Shown one piece after another: positions 4,655 through 6,587 of a stretch of DNA of 6,587 bases. Numbering within the stretch: position 1 is the first letter of the stretch; every line of letters begins with the position of its first letter. Below the pieces are notes generated by a model, which saw only the letters and a list, made by a program, of their open reading frames with translations, ran no database searches and was not told the DNA's origin. The DNA is taken from positions 1 through 6,587 of the forward strand of contig JBJMLK010000057.1 in assembly GCA_045805345.1 (NCBI GenBank), written 5' to 3'. A program made the position numbers and the translations under genes. This DNA comes from AC-37 sp045805345. Lineage in GTDB: Bacteria; Actinomycetota; Thermoleophilia; Solirubrobacterales; Thermoleophilaceae.

Positions 4655-6034
4655 ATGGCTCGCGACCTGACCGTCCTGATCATGGCGGCCGGCCACGGCA
4701 CGCGCATGCGCTCGCAGATGGCCAAGGTCCTCCATCCGGTGTGCGGCCGGCCGATGGTGCTGTGGGTGGCCGAGGCGGCCCGCGCGGCCGGCGCCGAGCG
4801 CGTCGTCTGCGTCACGCGACCGGGCGAGGGCGTGGCCGAGCACCTCGACGGGCGCGTGGAGATCGTCGAGCAGACCGAGGGCGAGGGCACGGGCTCCGCG
4901 GTGCTCGCCGCGCGCGACGCCGTGGCGGGGTCGGAGGCGGTGGTCGTGCTGTCGGGCGACCACCCGCTGATCTCCGAGCGGACGATCGCGGGCATGGTCG
5001 ACACCCATCGCGGATCCCAGGCGGCGGCGACCGTCCTCACGACCGAGGGGATCGACCCGACGGGCTACGGCCGCGTGATGCGCGCGCCGGACGGATCGGT
5101 CGAGCGCATCGTCGAGACCAAGCACACCGACGGCGTCGACGAGCGTGTGCTGGCCACGCGCGAGGTCAACATGGGCTCGTACGTGTTCGCGGCCGGCGAC
5201 CTGCTCGACGCGCTCGGCCAGGTCGGCCTCGACGACGGCGAGCGCTACCTCACGAACGTCGTCCCGATCCTCATCGAGCGCGGTCGCCGCGTGGTCCCGC
5301 ACCAGACCGAGGACGTGCTCAGCGCGCGCGGCGTGAACACGCGCGTGGACCTGATGCAGGTCGAGCAGCTCGCACGCGAGCGGATCCTCGAGCGCCACGC
5401 GCTGAACGGCGTGACCTTCACCTCGCCGCAGACCACGCTCGTGGACGCCGACGTGGCGATCGGCGAGGACACGGTGGTCGGGCCGGGCACCTCGCTGCAC
5501 GGGACCACGGCGATCGGCGCGCGCTGCGAGGTCGGCCCGCACGTGACCGCGACGAACGCGACCCTCGGCGACGAGGTGACCGTGAGCCACGCCGTGCTCA
5601 CCGACTGCCGTGTGGGCGACGGGGCCACGATCGGGCCGTTCGCCCACCTCCGGCCCGGCGCGGACATCGGCGCGGGCGCGAAGGTCGGCACGTCCGTCGA
5701 GATCAAGAACTCCGCGATCGGGGCGGGCGCGAAGGTGCCGCACCTGTCGTACATCGGCGACGCCGACGTGGGCGAGGGCGCGAACCTCGGCGCCAGCTCG
5801 ATCACGGCGAACTACGACGGTCGCGACAAGCACCGCACCACGATCGGCCGCGGCGTGAAGACCGGCATCCACACCTCGCTGGTGGCTCCCGTCACCGTCG
5901 GCGACGACGCGTACACTGGCGCCGGCGCGGTGATCCGCGAGGACGTTCCGGAGGGCAACCTCGCGGTGTCGAGCCCGCCGCAGAGGAACATCGAGCGCCC
6001 CACCGAGCGAGACAAGGACGACAAGGCCGAATGA
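4655..6034 (+). CDS. glmU: Bifunctional UDP-N-acetylglucosamine pyrophosphorylase / glucosamine-1-phosphate N-acetyltransferase GlmU
   Basis: GlmU makes UDP-GlcNAc, the precursor of peptidoglycan: its C-terminal domain acetylates glucosamine-1-phosphate with acetyl-CoA and its N-terminal domain transfers UMP from UTP. From ATG 4655 the protein has 459 residues, the standard length. The uridylyltransferase domain has AAGHGTRMRS (11-20) with Lys24, SGDHPL with metal-binding Asp102, TGYGRV, EVNMG (170-174) and GVNTR with Asn228. The acyltransferase domain is a left-handed beta-helix of hexapeptide repeats (about 255-440) with catalytic His363 in VPHLSYIGDA, then ITANYDG (383-389) and LVAPVTVG. 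The C-terminal tail is charged (ERDKDDKAE). A longer frame from GTG 4574 begins inside tRNA-Gln and is rejected. Small departures are AKVLH for the common PKVLH and GASSIT for GAGTIT. The gene overlaps prs by ATGA, a conserved actinobacterial pair. Confidence 0.96.
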   Translation: MARDLTVLIMAAGHGTRMRSQMAKVLHPVCGRPMVLWVAEAARAAGAERVVCVTRPGEGVAEHLDGRVEIVEQTEGEGTGSAVLAARDAVAGSEAVVVLSGDHPLISERTIAGMVDTHRGSQAAATVLTTEGIDPTGYGRVMRAPDGSVERIVETKHTDGVDERVLATREVNMGSYVFAAGDLLDALGQVGLDDGERYLTNVVPILIERGRRVVPHQTEDVLSARGVNTRVDLMQVEQLARERILERHALNGVTFTSPQTTLVDADVAIGEDTVVGPGTSLHGTTAIGARCEVGPHVTATNATLGDEVTVSHAVLTDCRVGDGATIGPFAHLRPGADIGAGAKVGTSVEIKNSAIGAGAKVPHLSYIGDADVGEGANLGASSITANYDGRDKHRTTIGRGVKTGIHTSLVAPVTVGDDAYTGAGAVIREDVPEGNLAVSSPPQRNIERPTERDKDDKAE

Positions 6035-6587
6035 GCGTCGAGGTCCGGACCGCGCCGAGCTTCGCCCAGGACATGAAGATCGATTACGGCAAGCGCCTGA
6101 TGGTGGCCGCCGGGCGCGCGAGCACCGATCTGGGCGGCAAGATCGCGGACAAGCTGGGGCTGGAGCTGACCGACGCCGGCCTCAAGACGTTCACCGATGG
6201 CGAGGTCTACTGCCGCTACGGCGAGTCGATCCGCGGCGCCGACATCTTCCTCGTCCAGTCGATCGCCGGCAACGACGCCGAGGGCATGACGGTCAACGAC
6301 GCGATGATGGAGCTGCTTGTGATGATCGACGCCGCGGTCGGCGCCTCGGCCCACCGCGTGATCGCCGTATGTCCGTGGTACGGCTACTCGCGCCAGGACA
6401 AGAAGTCGGCTCCGCGCGAGCAGATCACCGCTCGCGTGGTCGCGAAGGCGCTCGAGACGGTCGGCATCGACCGCCTCGTGACCATGGACCTCCATGCGGG
6501 CCAGCTGCAGGGCTTCTTCACGAAGACCGTCGACCACATGACGGCGATGCCCATCCTCACCCAGTACGTGAAGGACCAGTGGGGCGA
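6031..6587 (+). CDS. prs: Ribose-phosphate pyrophosphokinase (PRPP synthetase), 5' part
   Basis: The ATG at 6031 lies in the glmU stop overlap and the frame runs off the window end, giving 185 residues of a roughly 320-residue enzyme. Prs transfers pyrophosphate from ATP to ribose-5-phosphate to make PRPP for purine, pyrimidine, His and Trp synthesis. Class I family motifs include AAGRASTDLGGKIA, TFTDGEVYCRYGESIRGAD, the NDAMMELLVMIDAA helix, the ATP-contacting CPWYGYSRQDKK (114-125), and APREQITARV. The signature DLHAGQLQGFF (153-163) carries a metal-binding His155, and VDHMTA follows. An extra 15 or so residues precede the usual conserved N-terminal strand (KRLMVAAGR). The PRPP loop and the rest of the C-terminal domain are beyond the window. 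Overlap with glmU indicates one transcript for the two precursor-synthesis genes. Confidence 0.96.
   Translation, partial: MSVEVRTAPSFAQDMKIDYGKRLMVAAGRASTDLGGKIADKLGLELTDAGLKTFTDGEVYCRYGESIRGADIFLVQSIAGNDAEGMTVNDAMMELLVMIDAAVGASAHRVIAVCPWYGYSRQDKKSAPREQITARVVAKALETVGIDRLVTMDLHAGQLQGFFTKTVDHMTAMPILTQYVKDQWG

Noticed and set aside
4652..5872. A 406-codon open frame on the minus strand opposite glmU
   Set aside because: It is a compositional shadow of glmU, rich in Arg, Ala, His and Val with no recognisable motif.

Overview
The window is about 70% G+C and tightly packed, and it reads as a housekeeping stretch of a high-GC actinobacterial chromosome. The order tatD - rsmA (ksgA) - ispE - ... 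- glmU - prs is a known actinobacterial neighbourhood. GTG and TTG starts, weak or absent Shine-Dalgarno sequences and ATGA start/stop overlaps fit the same group. A deep-branching class such as Thermoleophilia (Solirubrobacterales) is my guess from protein style, not something the window proves.

Layout. Bases 1-369 are the 3' end of tatD. Bases 370-535 fill the whole tatD-rsmA gap with one imperfect palindrome, a hairpin-forming or MITE-like element that stops three bases before the likely rsmA start. Then come rsmA (539-1390, 16S rRNA dimethylation) and ispE (1387-2229, fourth step of the MEP isoprenoid pathway), coupled by an ATGA overlap. A 22-bp tandem duplication covers the end of ispE. 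Bases 2314-4499 interrupt the conserved core with four accessory genes: a two-helix small membrane protein, a PucR/CdaR-type regulator, a 60-residue cysteine-rich protein of unknown function and, on the minus strand, an NTF2/SnoaL-like protein.

A tRNA-Gln(UUG) gene lies at 4534-4606 on the minus strand, directly upstream of the SnoaL-like gene and divergent from glmU. The longest reading frame of the SnoaL-like gene starts inside this tRNA, so its real start must lie further in. On the plus strand glmU (4655-6034, UDP-GlcNAc synthesis) overlaps prs (6031 onward, PRPP synthesis, cut by the window edge) by ATGA.

The core genes serve translation (rsmA, tRNA-Gln) and supply of cell-envelope and nucleotide precursors (ispE, glmU, prs). 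I see no CRISPR array, insertion-sequence transposase, toxin-antitoxin pair or defence system. The parts most worth a second look are the 370-535 palindrome, the tRNA/CDS overlap and the two small unknown genes.
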